Source of the DNA: Pseudomonadota bacterium
GTDB taxonomy: Bacteria > Pseudomonadota > Alphaproteobacteria > Caulobacterales > Caulobacteraceae
NCBI GenBank assembly: GCA_023451375.1
Contig: JAEXZS010000023.1
Span: 72,045-136,044, forward strand
DNA: 64,000 nt
Direction of reading: 5' to 3'
How positions within the stretch are numbered: position 1 is the first letter of the stretch; the number at the start of each line of letters is the position of its first letter. A model generated the notes under the pieces. That model had not been told where the DNA came from. It ran no database searches and worked only from the letters and a program-made list of their open reading frames with translations. The position numbers were made by a program, and so were the translations under genes. Below, in pieces: positions 17,129 to 25,403 of this stretch.

Positions 17129-18186
17129 CCGAACCGGGCCTGGAGATCGACGCTGGCGCGGACCCCGACCGTCGGCAGGCAAGTGTTAAGCCAGTCGTCC
17201 GCCGCCGCCCGCCCGCGCGCCTTGAGCTCGTTCAGGAATGTCCATTCGGTGTCGAACTTGGAGCGCAGCGACAGGTCACTGAGCCAGCTGTCGGCCTCGA
17301 TGGCGTGCAGGCGGATGTTGCGATAGGGGCCGGCCTTCAGCTGGCCCTGCGCCATCAGCTCCTCGGCCATGGCGATGGCGCGAAGCTCGGCCAGCAGCGG
17401 CGCATTGAAGACGATCTCGTTCAGACGGTCGACGATGTCTCCGGCGCCCTTGGGCGTCTCGTCGCGAACCACGGGGTTCAGGGTGACCAGCAGCACGTCG
17501 TCCGGCGTGTCCTCGCCCGTCAGCGGCCACAGCGGCGGATTGGTCAGATAGCCCCCGTCCCAATACGGCTCGCCTTCGATCTCCACGGCCTGGAACAGGT
17601 GCGGCAGACAGGCCGAGGCCATCAGCACCTCGGCCGTCATTTCCGCTGAGGTGAAGACCCGCGCCCTGGCCTGACGCACGGCGGTTGCGGCGACGAACAG
17701 GCGCACCGACGAAGCGCGAACCCTGTCGAAGTCGACCGCGTTCTTCAACGCCCGTTTCAGCGGATTGTGGTTCAAGGGATTGAATTCATACGGGCTCATC
17801 GACAGCGCCAGCGTCTCTCCCGCGCGCCAGAAGGGATTGTCCTTGAGCCATTCCGGCGGCTGGGCCGCGCTCCAGATCGCGCCGTCGCCGAAGACGTTGC
17901 GGCCGCCCGACTGGTTGACCTCGCGCCACAGCCTGTCCAACGCCACGCGACCGCCTTCGGCACCTTCCGCCAGTCCGGAGACCAGGGCCGCCCCGTTCAT
18001 GGCCCCGGCCGATACGCCCGACACCGCTCTCACGTCCAGGCGGTCGTGCTCCAGGATCCGGTCCAGCACGCCCCACTGGAAGGCCCCGTGCGCCCCGCCG
18101 CCCTGGAGCGCCAGGCTGATTGGCCGTTTCCGGCTCCCGGTTGAGCGTTCCGCCGGTTCGGCGGCCTTGCGTTTGAAGATCGCCAT
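17125..18186 (-). CDS. Patatin-like phospholipase
   Basis: 353 aa. Patatin fold with the oxyanion-hole motif GGGAHG (29-34), nucleophile Ser59 in GVSAG, and the dyad Asp in YWDGGY. Expected to hydrolyse acyl esters of lipids. It lies 18 bp downstream of the 3-hydroxybutyrate dehydrogenase gene on the same strand; this pairing recurs in alphaproteobacteria and hints at a role in polyhydroxybutyrate or lipid turnover (inference). Confidence 0.9.
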   Translation of the reverse strand: MAIFKRKAAEPAERSTGSRKRPISLALQGGGAHGAFQWGVLDRILEHDRLDVRAVSGVSAGAMNGAALVSGLAEGAEGGRVALDRLWREVNQSGGRNVFGDGAIWSAAQPPEWLKDNPFWRAGETLALSMSPYEFNPLNHNPLKRALKNAVDFDRVRASSVRLFVAATAVRQARARVFTSAEMTAEVLMASACLPHLFQAVEIEGEPYWDGGYLTNPPLWPLTGEDTPDDVLLVTLNPVVRDETPKGAGDIVDRLNEIVFNAPLLAELRAIAMAEELMAQGQLKAGPYRNIRLHAIEADSWLSDLSLRSKFDTEWTFLNELKARGRAAADDWLNTCLPTVGVRASVDLQARFG

Positions 18187-18204
18187 GCCGCCCCCGAGTG
18201 TCCG

Positions 18205-19062
18205 CTACTGTGCGGTCCAGCCGCCGTCGATGGAAAAGCTGGCGCCGTTGGCGGAGGCGCCCAGGTCGCTGACCAGATACAGGAACAGGCCGGTCAGTTC
18301 GTCCGTGGTGACGAACCGTTTGGTCGGCTGAGAACCCAGGATGACGTCGTTCAGCACCTGTTCCTTGCTCATCCCGCGCGTGCGGGCCTGGTCGGCGATC
18401 TGCTTCTCCACGATCGGCGTCTCGACGAAGCCGGGGCAGATGGCGTTGCAGGTGATGTTCTCGCGCGCCAGCTCCAGCGCCACCGTCTTGGTCAGGCCGA
18501 TCACGCCGTGCTTGGCGGCGACATAGGCCGACTTGAAGGGGCTGGCGACCAGGCCGTGGGCCGAGGCGATGTTGACGATCCGGCCGCGGCCCTGCGCCTT
18601 CATGATCGGGATCGCCGCCCGCGTGGCGTAGAAGGCCGAAGACAGGTTGATGGCGATGATCTGCTCCCACTTCTCCGTCGGGAACTTCTCCACCGCCTCC
18701 ACGTGCTGCACCCCGGCGTTGTTGACCAGAATGTCCAGGCGCCCGAATTCGTGCCGGGCGAAGGCGACCATGTCCGCCACCTCGTCGCCATGCATCATGT
18801 TGGCGGCGTGATAGCGCACGCGAGCGCTTGACGAGGCTTCCAGCCCGGCGCGGGTCCGCTCGATCTCGGCCGGGTCGCCCAGGCCGTTCAGCACCACATC
18901 GCCCCCGCGCGCCGCCACCGCCCGCGCCAACGCCAGGCCGATCCCGGAGGTCGAGCCTGACACGACCGCCACCTGGCCCTTCAGGTCGCCGATGTCGTGG
19001 AAGGCCGGCGCCTCGCCGTGCGCGGCGTTTCCGCCCTTCGATGACTTTGGCCACTGGAACAT
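18205..19062 (-). CDS. bdhA: 3-hydroxybutyrate dehydrogenase (SDR family)
   Basis: 285 aa short-chain dehydrogenase. NAD-binding GSTSGIG (36-42), NNAGVQH, catalytic Ser in NIASAHG, and YVAAKHG (Tyr/Lys pair). The sequence AKHGVIGLTKTVALE and ICPGFVETP closely match bacterial D-3-hydroxybutyrate dehydrogenases, which interconvert 3-hydroxybutyrate and acetoacetate. The extra 25 N-terminal residues before the Rossmann fold are unusual; a later start is possible but no better ATG is seen. Confidence 0.9.
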   Translation of the reverse strand: MFQWPKSSKGGNAAHGEAPAFHDIGDLKGQVAVVSGSTSGIGLALARAVAARGGDVVLNGLGDPAEIERTRAGLEASSSARVRYHAANMMHGDEVADMVAFARHEFGRLDILVNNAGVQHVEAVEKFPTEKWEQIIAINLSSAFYATRAAIPIMKAQGRGRIVNIASAHGLVASPFKSAYVAAKHGVIGLTKTVALELARENITCNAICPGFVETPIVEKQIADQARTRGMSKEQVLNDVILGSQPTKRFVTTDELTGLFLYLVSDLGASANGASFSIDGGWTAQ

Positions 19063-19116
19063 GGGTCCGCCCTTCGGTTCTTGTGCGGTGAGACTAGCGG
19101 CAGGAAGGCCGGGCGA

Positions 19117-19887
19117 TCAAGAATTTCCCGACCTGATGAATATCCACTCGACGTCGGTGGAGGCGGCCTTGTCGAAGCGGTAGCCGTCGCGGTCGAACGC
19201 CTTCAGGTCCTCGGCCCGTTTCAGCTTTTCATCGATGGCGAACCGCGCCATGCCGCCGCGCGCCTTCTTGGCGAAGAAGGAGATGATTCGGCTTTCGCCG
19301 TTCTTCTCCTCGCGGAACTGAGGCGTCACGACCGGCAGTTTCAGCGCCCTGGCGTCGACGGCCCCGAAGTATTCCTGACTGGCCAGGTTCACCAGGGTCG
19401 GGTCACCGTGGCTCTCGGCGTCCAGGTTCAGCTGCTTCGATATGCGGTCGCCCCAGAAGTCGTAGAGGCTGGACCCGCGCCGGGTCTTCAGTCGCGTGCC
19501 CATCTCCAGCCGATAGGGCTGGATGCGATCCAGCGGCCGAAGCAGGCCGTAGAAGCCGGACAGGATGCGCACGTGATCCTGGGCCCATTGCAGGTCCGCG
19601 ACGCCAAGCTCGCGCGCCTTCAAGCCTTCGTAGACGTCGCCCGCGAAGGCGAACGCCGCCTGCACGCCGTCGGTCGAACCGGAATCGAAGGCCTTGAACC
19701 GCTCGGCGTTCAGCTTCGCAAGGTCGTCCGAAATGCCCATCAGGCGACGCAGGTCGGCGCGGGTCTGACGCTTGGCGGTTTTCGACAGGCTTGCGGTGTC
19801 CTCGCGGAATCGCCGCTCCGAGGCGGGCAGGGCCCGGTCGGCTTCGGTGAAGTCGAGCCGCTTGGCGGGGGACAGAACGATCAGCAA
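19117..19887 (-). CDS. yaaA: Peroxide stress protein YaaA
   Basis: 256 aa, family-typical. YaaA limits intracellular iron during hydrogen peroxide stress. Landmarks are LIVLSPAKRLDF at the N-terminus, SGFYGLLRPLDRIQPYRLEMG in the middle and ARGGMARF near the end. I place the start at TTG 19887 rather than the further-upstream TTGs because a perfect GAGGAG (19895-19900) sits 7 bp before it and the protein then begins like E. coli YaaA. Confidence 0.9.
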   Translation of the reverse strand: MLIVLSPAKRLDFTEADRALPASERRFREDTASLSKTAKRQTRADLRRLMGISDDLAKLNAERFKAFDSGSTDGVQAAFAFAGDVYEGLKARELGVADLQWAQDHVRILSGFYGLLRPLDRIQPYRLEMGTRLKTRRGSSLYDFWGDRISKQLNLDAESHGDPTLVNLASQEYFGAVDARALKLPVVTPQFREEKNGESRIISFFAKKARGGMARFAIDEKLKRAEDLKAFDRDGYRFDKAASTDVEWIFIRSGNS

Positions 19888-19981
19888 GGCCAAGCTCCTC
19901 AAGCCAAGGCGCCGACATAGGCCGCTTCGATGACGATTTGAACCGGCCGCGACGTTCCGCGCCAGCGAAGGCGGGCCGCGC

Positions 19982-20458
19982 CTATTTCTTGCGGAACTGA
20001 TCCAGCGAGACGACCTTGGGGCCTTCGTCCGATGGGGGAGCGGGCTCGGGCGGCGTCGGCTCGTCGATCGGCTCGACGATCTCCGGCGGGTCGAACTGCA
20101 GCAGAAACTGCACGCTGGGATCGTAGAACCGGGTCACCGCCGAATAGGGCATGGCCAGAACCTTGGGCACGCCGCCGAAGCGCAGCTTGACCGAGAAGCC
20201 CTCCTCGTCGACGCGCAGGTCGTCGTACTGGTGCTGCAGCACCACCGTCATCTCGTCGGGATACTTGGCCAGGATGTCGGGCGCGACCGACACCCCGGCC
20301 GCGCGGGTCTTGAAGGTGATGTAGAAATGGTGCGCGCCGGGCAGACCCTCGGCCAGGACCCGTTGCAGGGCCGCGCGGATCACGCCGCGCAGCGCCTCGT
20401 GGGCCAGCCGCTCGTAGTTCATCTCGTCGACCGGAGGGGCCTGGTCGGTCATCGTCAC
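19982..20458 (-). CDS. sspB: SspB-like ClpXP adaptor (alpha type)
   Basis: 158 aa. SspB-alpha proteins bind the ssrA tag and hand tagged proteins to ClpXP. The SspB fold covers about residues 12-115 (YERLAHEALRG ... HHFYITFKT ... RFGGVPKVLAMPYSAVTRFYDPSVQFLLQF); a Pro/Glu-rich linker and a short C-terminal tail VVSLDQFRKK follow, the tail being the ClpX-docking element in this family. An ATG at 20452 is an alternative start. It lies just downstream of the ssrA gene on the same strand. Confidence 0.88.
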   Translation of the reverse strand: MTMTDQAPPVDEMNYERLAHEALRGVIRAALQRVLAEGLPGAHHFYITFKTRAAGVSVAPDILAKYPDEMTVVLQHQYDDLRVDEEGFSVKLRFGGVPKVLAMPYSAVTRFYDPSVQFLLQFDPPEIVEPIDEPTPPEPAPPSDEGPKVVSLDQFRKK

Positions 20459-20699
20459 CTCGCTTCTGAGCGCGACTGATAGCGGGGCGAGGACGCGGGC
20501 GAAAGATGGCGCCGATGGGAAAGCGCACGGGAACCGCCAGGCCTGCTTTGACTACCGGTGTCATGCCGCGCCGGCCAGGTCGTCATCCAGACCCGGAAGG
20601 GCCTGGGGCACATGACATGGACGCACGATCGCCGCCGCCGCATCCGGCACGCCGTCGTCGATCCGTTGAAACTGCTCTGAAGGGGAGAAGCGCCGGGAT

Positions 20700-21017
20700 T
20701 CTGTTGCCAGGCTCCCGACAGGCCCCGCCCAAGGATCTGAACCCCTAGGACTTAAGATTCGAAATCAACCGAACCGCATTACGCGGCGAGGCGGACTTCT
20801 CCAGCGAAGTTATCGTTCGCAGTTAGATAAAGGCCCGATACGGTGGGCCAGGACGGGCGAAAGCAATCCTCTTTACACGTCCGTCGATGCTAGTCGGCCC
20901 CATGCTGCCTCCGCCGATAACGCGGGGAAGAAGTTGGTGGAGCCGCCGGGAATCGCACCCGGGTCCGGTCCGCTTATTACAGGCGCCTTTATCGCCATAG
21001 TCCGACCGAGGCCGGAC
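20700..21017 (-). ncRNA. ssrA: tmRNA, circularly permuted two-piece form
   Basis: Rescues stalled ribosomes. On the minus strand the acceptor piece comes first: its T-arm and 3' end GGCTCCACCA finish at 20935. After a short intervening segment the coding piece begins at 20901 with GGGGCCGACTAGC; GGGGCCG pairs with CGGCTCC of the acceptor piece to rebuild the acceptor stem. The tag frame follows (20779-20820), then a stem CCTAGGGG/TCCTTGGG. The permuted order is the known alphaproteobacterial form. The 3' boundary near 20700 is approximate. Confidence 0.93.
20779..20820 (-). CDS. ssrA proteolysis tag reading frame
   Basis: Inside the tmRNA coding piece: 13 codons plus TAA encoding ANDNFAGEVRLAA, following the charged alanine. 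AANDNF at the start and LAA at the end are the known SspB- and ClpX-contact regions of alphaproteobacterial tags. Confidence 0.92.
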   Translation of the reverse strand, partial: ANDNFAGEVRLAA

Positions 21018-21023
21018 AGGACC

Positions 21024-21052
21024 AATATAGGCGCGTCGCGCCCGACTTCCAA
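21024..21052 (-). promoter_or_regulatory. ssrA promoter
   Basis: Minus strand: -35 TTGGAA (21047-21052), 17-bp spacer, -10 TATATT (21024-21029), predicting a start near 21017, a few bases before a GTCCG...CGGAC hairpin at the head of the precursor. The -35 lies 6-11 bp past the stop codon of the small zinc-protein gene upstream. Confidence 0.7.
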
Positions 21053-21057
21053 GGGTG

Positions 21058-21237
21058 TCAGCCGCCGCCTGTGCGCGCGGTCGCCTTGCCCGTGCCGTCG
21101 CACACCGGGCACGCTTCCCCGGAGGGCCTCACGCCCAGGCCCTGACATTCCGGGCAAGCGGCGGCGTCGATGTGCTGGGCGACCGCCGGGTCGGGGTCCG
21201 CCGCCAGGCCCCGGTCGTCGATGTCATGTTCGTTCAT
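21058..21237 (-). CDS. Small DnaJ-type zinc-motif protein (hypothetical)
   Basis: 59 residues. Two copies of the DnaJ zinc-finger motif CxxCxGxG: CPECQGLG (29-36) and CPVCDGTG (44-51), 15 residues apart, so one Zn site is predicted. The N-terminus is acidic and the C-terminus ends ARTGGG. It is not followed by a DnaJ J-domain or any chaperone gene; function unknown. Begins 30 bp downstream of the miaA stop on the same strand and ends at the ssrA promoter. Confidence 0.8.
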   Translation of the reverse strand: MNEHDIDDRGLAADPDPAVAQHIDAAACPECQGLGVRPSGEACPVCDGTGKATARTGGG

Positions 21238-21267
21238 GCACGAGCAACGGCTGACGGAGGCCGAGGT

Positions 21268-22164
21268 TCAAGTGCGCCGCGCCCAGTCGGGCGTCTGGTT
21301 CCTGAACCAGGTCAGCTGCCGCTTGGCGTAGTTGCGCGTGGCCTGCTTCAGGGCGTCGGTCGCCTGCTCCGGCGTCATGTCGCCGGCGAGCCAGGCCGCC
21401 AGCTCGCGAACCCCGACCGCCTTCATCGCCGGCAGGTCGGCGTCGAGGCCGCGCGCCACGAGGGCGCGGGCCTCTTCCACCGCACCCTCGCGGATCATCC
21501 GATCCACCCGCGCGTCGCATCGGGCGTAGAGCGTCGGTCGATCCGGCTCCATCACCATGCCGGACCAGGATCCGGGCGCCAGCAGCGGCGCGGTGTCGGC
21601 CTTCCACGCGCTCAGGGGCCGGCCGGTTGCGACCTGGACGCTCATCGCCCGCACCAGCCTTTGGCGGTCGCCCCGCTCGATCGCCTGGGCCGCCTTCGGG
21701 TCGGCGCGGGCGAGACGAGCCCGGAAGGCGGCTTCTCCCAGGTGCAGATAGTCGGCCTCGACCGCCGTGCGGACGTCCTGGGGAACGTCGGGAATATCCG
21801 CCAGTCCCTTGGTCAGCGCCGTGAAATAGAGGCCGGTCCCGCCGACGAGGATCGCCCGCCGGCCCGCGCGCGCCATCTCCTCCAGCACGGCGAGGGCCGC
21901 CCGGCTCCAGCGTCCCGCCGACCAGGCCTCCGCCGCATCGGCGACGCCATACAGGCGATGCTCCGCCTGGGCCTCCTCTTCGCGAGACGGACGGGCCGTC
22001 AGCACCCGCAGGTCCGCATACAGCTGCTGACTGTCGGCGTTGATGATCACCGCGCCCGTTTCCCGCGCCATCGCCAGCGCCAGCGCCGACTTCCCCGAGG
22101 CGGTGGGCCCGGCGATCAGCGTCACTGACGGCGGCTGGGACAAATGCGGGCTCGCAGGCGGCAT
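21268..22164 (-). CDS. miaA: tRNA dimethylallyltransferase
   Basis: 298 aa. Adds dimethylallyl to A37 of tRNAs reading UNN codons. P-loop GPTASGKS (19-26), the substrate motif NADSQQLY, LVGGTGLYFTAL, and the C-terminal QATRNYAKRQLTWFRNQ segment identify MiaA. I chose ATG 22164 over the ATG at 22200 because it gives the usual short lead before the P-loop. Divergent from the mrp-type gene. Confidence 0.96.
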   Translation of the reverse strand: MPPASPHLSQPPSVTLIAGPTASGKSALALAMARETGAVIINADSQQLYADLRVLTARPSREEEAQAEHRLYGVADAAEAWSAGRWSRAALAVLEEMARAGRRAILVGGTGLYFTALTKGLADIPDVPQDVRTAVEADYLHLGEAAFRARLARADPKAAQAIERGDRQRLVRAMSVQVATGRPLSAWKADTAPLLAPGSWSGMVMEPDRPTLYARCDARVDRMIREGAVEEARALVARGLDADLPAMKAVGVRELAAWLAGDMTPEQATDALKQATRNYAKRQLTWFRNQTPDWARRT

Positions 22165-22227
22165 CCGAGGGCGATAGAACGCGCGCCTCATCGCCCGCAA
22201 GCGCGAACGCTTTTTGAGGAGACCGCC

Positions 22228-23295
22228 TTGGTCGAACGTTCCGCCGTCATAGCCGCCCTCGACGCCGTCATCGACCCGGCGTCAGGACAGGGACTGGTGT
22301 CCGCCGGCCTGGTCCAGGGCCTGGTGGTGGGTGAGGACCGCGCCGGTTTCGCCCTTGAGGTGGACCGCGGCCAGGCGGCCGCCTACGCCCCGGTCCGCGA
22401 CGCCGCCGAGGCCGCCCTGAAGGCTGTCCCCGGCATGTCTCGCGTGTCTGTCATTCTGACGGCCGAGGCCAAGCCGGCCGCCGCGCCGCGCACCGCCGGC
22501 CTGTCGAAGGCCGCCGTCGACCAGGGTCGCGCCAAGGCGCCGGTTCCCACCGACCGCCCGGCCCATGTCCGCCGCGTCCTGGCCGTCGCCAGCGGCAAGG
22601 GCGGGGTGGGCAAGTCCACCATGGCGGTGAACCTGGCCGCCGCCCTCGCCGCGCGCGGTCTGTCGGTCGGGGTGCTCGACGCGGATGTCTATGGCCCGTC
22701 GCTGCCCACCATGCTGGGGATCGGCGGCCAGCCGGCCTATGTGGACGGCGCCATCGTCCCGCATGTCGCCCACGGCCTGAAAGCCATGTCGGTCGGCCTG
22801 CTGACCAGGATGGACGACGCCATGATCTGGCGCGGGCCGATGGCGTCCCAGGCGATCACACAGATGCTGACCCAGACCCGCTGGGGAACCGAGGCCGCCC
22901 CGTTGGACATACTGGTGGTCGACCTGCCGCCCGGCACCGGCGACGTGCAACTGACCCTGATCCAGAAAACCCCCCTGGACGGCGCCGTCATCGTGTCGAC
23001 CCCGCAGGAGGTGGCGCTGGCCGATGCGCGGCGCGCCCATACGCTGTTCCAGCGGGTCAACGTGCCGACCTTGGGTCTGATCGAGAACATGAGCGGCCCG
23101 ATCTTCGGTCAGGGCGGCGCCGAAGCCGAAGCCGCGCGCCTGTCCATTCCTTACCTGGGCGACCTGCCGCTCGACGCCGCGCTGCGCCAGTCGGGGGACG
23201 CGGGCGTTCCGCTGGTCTCGGCCGAGCCCGATGGCGAGATCGCCGCCCGCTTCGCCGCTGTCGCCGAACGGATCGCCGCCAGCCTGAAGCTCTAG
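22228..23295 (+). CDS. apbC: Mrp/ApbC-type Fe-S cluster carrier ATPase
   Basis: 355 aa. An N-terminal MIP18-like domain (about 1-80) precedes a deviant-Walker ATPase: SGKGGVGKST (122-131), LDADVYGPS, DLPPGTGDVQLTL and NMSGPIFG. These proteins load or carry [4Fe-4S] clusters. The C-terminal CxxC of many Mrp proteins is not evident here. The TTG at 22228 is chosen since a perfect GAGGAG (22216-22221) stands 6 bp upstream and no ATG lies in a suitable place. Confidence 0.92.
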   Translation: MVERSAVIAALDAVIDPASGQGLVSAGLVQGLVVGEDRAGFALEVDRGQAAAYAPVRDAAEAALKAVPGMSRVSVILTAEAKPAAAPRTAGLSKAAVDQGRAKAPVPTDRPAHVRRVLAVASGKGGVGKSTMAVNLAAALAARGLSVGVLDADVYGPSLPTMLGIGGQPAYVDGAIVPHVAHGLKAMSVGLLTRMDDAMIWRGPMASQAITQMLTQTRWGTEAAPLDILVVDLPPGTGDVQLTLIQKTPLDGAVIVSTPQEVALADARRAHTLFQRVNVPTLGLIENMSGPIFGQGGAEAEAARLSIPYLGDLPLDAALRQSGDAGVPLVSAEPDGEIAARFAAVAERIAASLKL

Positions 23296-23612
23296 GCGGC
23301 CTCGACGACCACGCCCGTGCCGTAGCACAGCACCTCGGTCACGCCGGGCATGATTTCGGTGGCGTCGTAGCGGACGGCCAGGATGGCGTTGGCGCCGTGG
23401 GCCTGGGCATGCTTGACCAGCTCGTCATAGGCTTCCTGACGACCCGCCTCGGCCAGCTTCACATAGGCCCCCACGCGACCACCCAGCATGGACTGCACGC
23501 CGCCGATGGCGTCCGAGATGGCGTTGCGCGACCGCACGGTCACCCCGCGGACCAGGCCGATATGGCGGGTGACGCGGAAGCCGGGCAGATCGTTGGTGGT
23601 GGTGACGTACAT
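23292..23612 (-). CDS. YbjQ/UPF0145 family protein
   Basis: 106 aa, the size of the heavy-metal-binding domain family (YbjQ). Landmarks are GLVRGVTVRSRN, VKHAQAHGANAILAVRYD and the C-terminal CYGTGVVVE. The molecular function is not established. Its stop overlaps the convergent apbC stop (CTAG). Confidence 0.88.
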   Translation of the reverse strand: MYVTTTNDLPGFRVTRHIGLVRGVTVRSRNAISDAIGGVQSMLGGRVGAYVKLAEAGRQEAYDELVKHAQAHGANAILAVRYDATEIMPGVTEVLCYGTGVVVEAA

Positions 23613-23621
23613 CGATGGCTC

Positions 23622-24149
23622 CTAGCGGCGTTCCAGCACGCGGAAGGTGAAGGCGTGGTCGTCCTTGTCGCCCGCCGGGTGCGATTCTGACGATACCTCC
23701 ATCCAGGCGGCTTCGTCGAACGCGGGAAAGGTCGCATCTCCTTCCGGCGCGGCGTCCACCTCGGTGAGGTACAGCCGCCGGGCTCGGGGCAGGGCGGCCG
23801 CGAACAGGGCGGTGCCGCCGATGACGCAGATCTCGTCGACCCCGTCCTCCTCGGCCGTCTCGCGGGCGATCTCGATGGCTTCGTCCAGCGTGGCGCACAC
23901 CAGGGCGCCCTTGGCCTTCCCCTCGGTCTCGTAGGATTCGTCCCGCGTCAGCACCAGGTTCAGCCGGCCGGGCAGGGGCTTCAGCGGCAGGCTCTCCCAG
24001 GTTTTTCGGCCCATCAGGCAGGGCTTGCTCATCGTGACGGCCTTGAACCGCTGCAGATCCGAACGAAGACGCCAGGGTAGGTCGCCCTCGCGACCGATGA
24101 CGCCGTTGCGGCCTCGAGCGACGACCAGGGCGATTTGGGAAAGGGACAC
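23622..24149 (-). CDS. folA: Dihydrofolate reductase
   Basis: 175 aa. Reduces dihydrofolate to tetrahydrofolate with NADPH. The catalytic acid is Asp31 in RSDLQRFK, preceded by VIGREGDLPWRL; MGRKTWESLP (NADPH contact) and ICVIGGTALFAAALP are present. Works with thyA, which lies 2.1 kb away on the same strand. Confidence 0.96.
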   Translation of the reverse strand: MSLSQIALVVARGRNGVIGREGDLPWRLRSDLQRFKAVTMSKPCLMGRKTWESLPLKPLPGRLNLVLTRDESYETEGKAKGALVCATLDEAIEIARETAEEDGVDEICVIGGTALFAAALPRARRLYLTEVDAAPEGDATFPAFDEAAWMEVSSESHPAGDKDDHAFTFRVLERR

Positions 24150-24186
24150 GCGGACCTCACCGGCGCGGCCGGGATCGGCCTGCGCG

Positions 24187-24351
24187 CTACTCGCCGTTCT
24201 TCCCGCGTTCGACCGGCTCCTTCAAGAGGCGGTCGGCGTTGGGAGCATCCCGGGGCGACGTCGCTGGACGGTCGCCCCACCGGAACGGCGAGAAACCGTG
24301 AGCCTGGAGCATGGCCAATCCGATGGTTCTCTGGCGCAGGGACCTGATCAT
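24187..24351 (-). CDS. Small hypothetical protein coupled to aqpZ
   Basis: 54 codons starting at an ATG that overlaps the aqpZ stop (ATGA). The product is basic and Pro/Arg-rich with an Asn-Gly-Glu end; no family is recognised. The 4-bp overlap favours a real gene, but the composition is weak evidence. Confidence 0.4.
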   Translation of the reverse strand: MIRSLRQRTIGLAMLQAHGFSPFRWGDRPATSPRDAPNADRLLKEPVERGKNGE

Positions 24352-25019
24352 GCGCGCGTCTCCAGAACGCCGCACCGGAACAGCAGCGCCCCCAGGGCGG
24401 CGCCCGCCGACGGGGCGATGATGAACAGCCACAACTGCGCCAGCGCTTCCCCGCCCACCAGAACGGCGGGTCCGAAGCTGCGGGCCGGGTTTACCGACAC
24501 CCCCGTCACCTGGATGCCGACGATGTGGATGACGGCCAGCGTCAGGCCGATGGCCAGGCCGGCGAAGGCGCGGTCTCCACCCGCGCCCGTAACGCCCAGG
24601 ATGACGAAGACGAAAATAGCCGTCGCGACCACCTCGAACGCCGCCCCGACCGCGAGGCGGTAGCCGCCGGGCGAGGACGCATCGAAGCCGTTCTGACCCA
24701 GATTGGCGAAGCCTGTTTGGGCGATGACGCCGACCAGAGCCGCCCCGGCCACTGCGCCGATAAACTGCGCCGCCCAGTAGAGGCCGGTCTCCCGGGCGCT
24801 CATCCTTCCCGCGATGAAGACCGCCAGACTGACCGCCGGATTGACGTGGCAGCCCGAGATCGGGCCGATCCCATAGGCCATGGCGATGATCGCCAGGCCG
24901 AAGGCCAGGGCGATGCCCAACTGGCCGATGATCTCGAACCCGCCCAGCACGGCGGCGCCGCAACCGAAAAAGACCAGAACCAGGGTTCCGAACAGTTCGG
25001 CTGCGAACCTTCGCGCCAT
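24348..25019 (-). CDS. aqpZ: Aquaporin Z
   Basis: 223 aa water channel of the inner membrane. Six hydrophobic spans and two NPA half-helix motifs, CHVNPAVS (NPA 60-62) and VSVNPARSFGPA (NPA 177-179). The first residues ARRFAAELFGTLVLVFFGCG match AqpZ; the ATG at 25017-25019 is chosen accordingly. Water selectivity is inferred from the match to AqpZ rather than glycerol facilitators. Confidence 0.95.
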   Translation of the reverse strand: MARRFAAELFGTLVLVFFGCGAAVLGGFEIIGQLGIALAFGLAIIAMAYGIGPISGCHVNPAVSLAVFIAGRMSARETGLYWAAQFIGAVAGAALVGVIAQTGFANLGQNGFDASSPGGYRLAVGAAFEVVATAIFVFVILGVTGAGGDRAFAGLAIGLTLAVIHIVGIQVTGVSVNPARSFGPAVLVGGEALAQLWLFIIAPSAGAALGALLFRCGVLETRA

Positions 25020-25090
25020 GATCGCCTCCCGAATGCCATCGATATCGGAGGCGCAGGTTGCAGGGCGCGGCGCGGGACGCCTATCAGGCT

Positions 25091-25396
25091 TTACCCGTGG
25101 GTGGGGTCGTCCAGCCACCTGAGCCATTTGCGACGCATCGCCTCCTCCAGGTCGATGCCGGCGCGGTCGCAGTAGATCAGCAGCATGCCCAAGACGTCCG
25201 CCGCCTCGTCCCCCAGCGCCTGGCGGCTGGGTTCGCCCCGCGCTCGGCCGGACAGGCGCAGGTGTTCGGCGGTCAATTCGCCCAGCTCTTCCTGCAGCTT
25301 CAGCAGCGGCCAGTCGCCGTCGCGGTCGATGTCGTGCTCGGCGGCGTAGATGTCCGAGATGCGCAGGACGTCGGCGGCCAGGGTCTTCAAGCGCAT
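25091..25396 (-). CDS. MazG-like nucleotide pyrophosphohydrolase
   Basis: 101 aa all-alpha NTP-pyrophosphatase. The metal-binding acidic motif is visible as KLQEELGELTAE (about 33-44) and DEAADVLGMLL (about 63-73), i.e. EExxE ... ExxD. Probably cleans up non-canonical nucleotides; the substrate is unknown. Close to thyA and folA, which fits nucleotide metabolism. Confidence 0.85.
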   Translation of the reverse strand: MRLKTLAADVLRISDIYAAEHDIDRDGDWPLLKLQEELGELTAEHLRLSGRARGEPSRQALGDEAADVLGMLLIYCDRAGIDLEEAMRRKWLRWLDDPTHG

Positions 25397-25403
25397 GGGC
25401 GCT

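Noticed and set aside
20506..20748. An 80-codon plus-strand frame between sspB and ssrA.
   Set aside because: Its end runs into the antisense of the tmRNA coding piece and it is Pro/Arg-rich without a motif.
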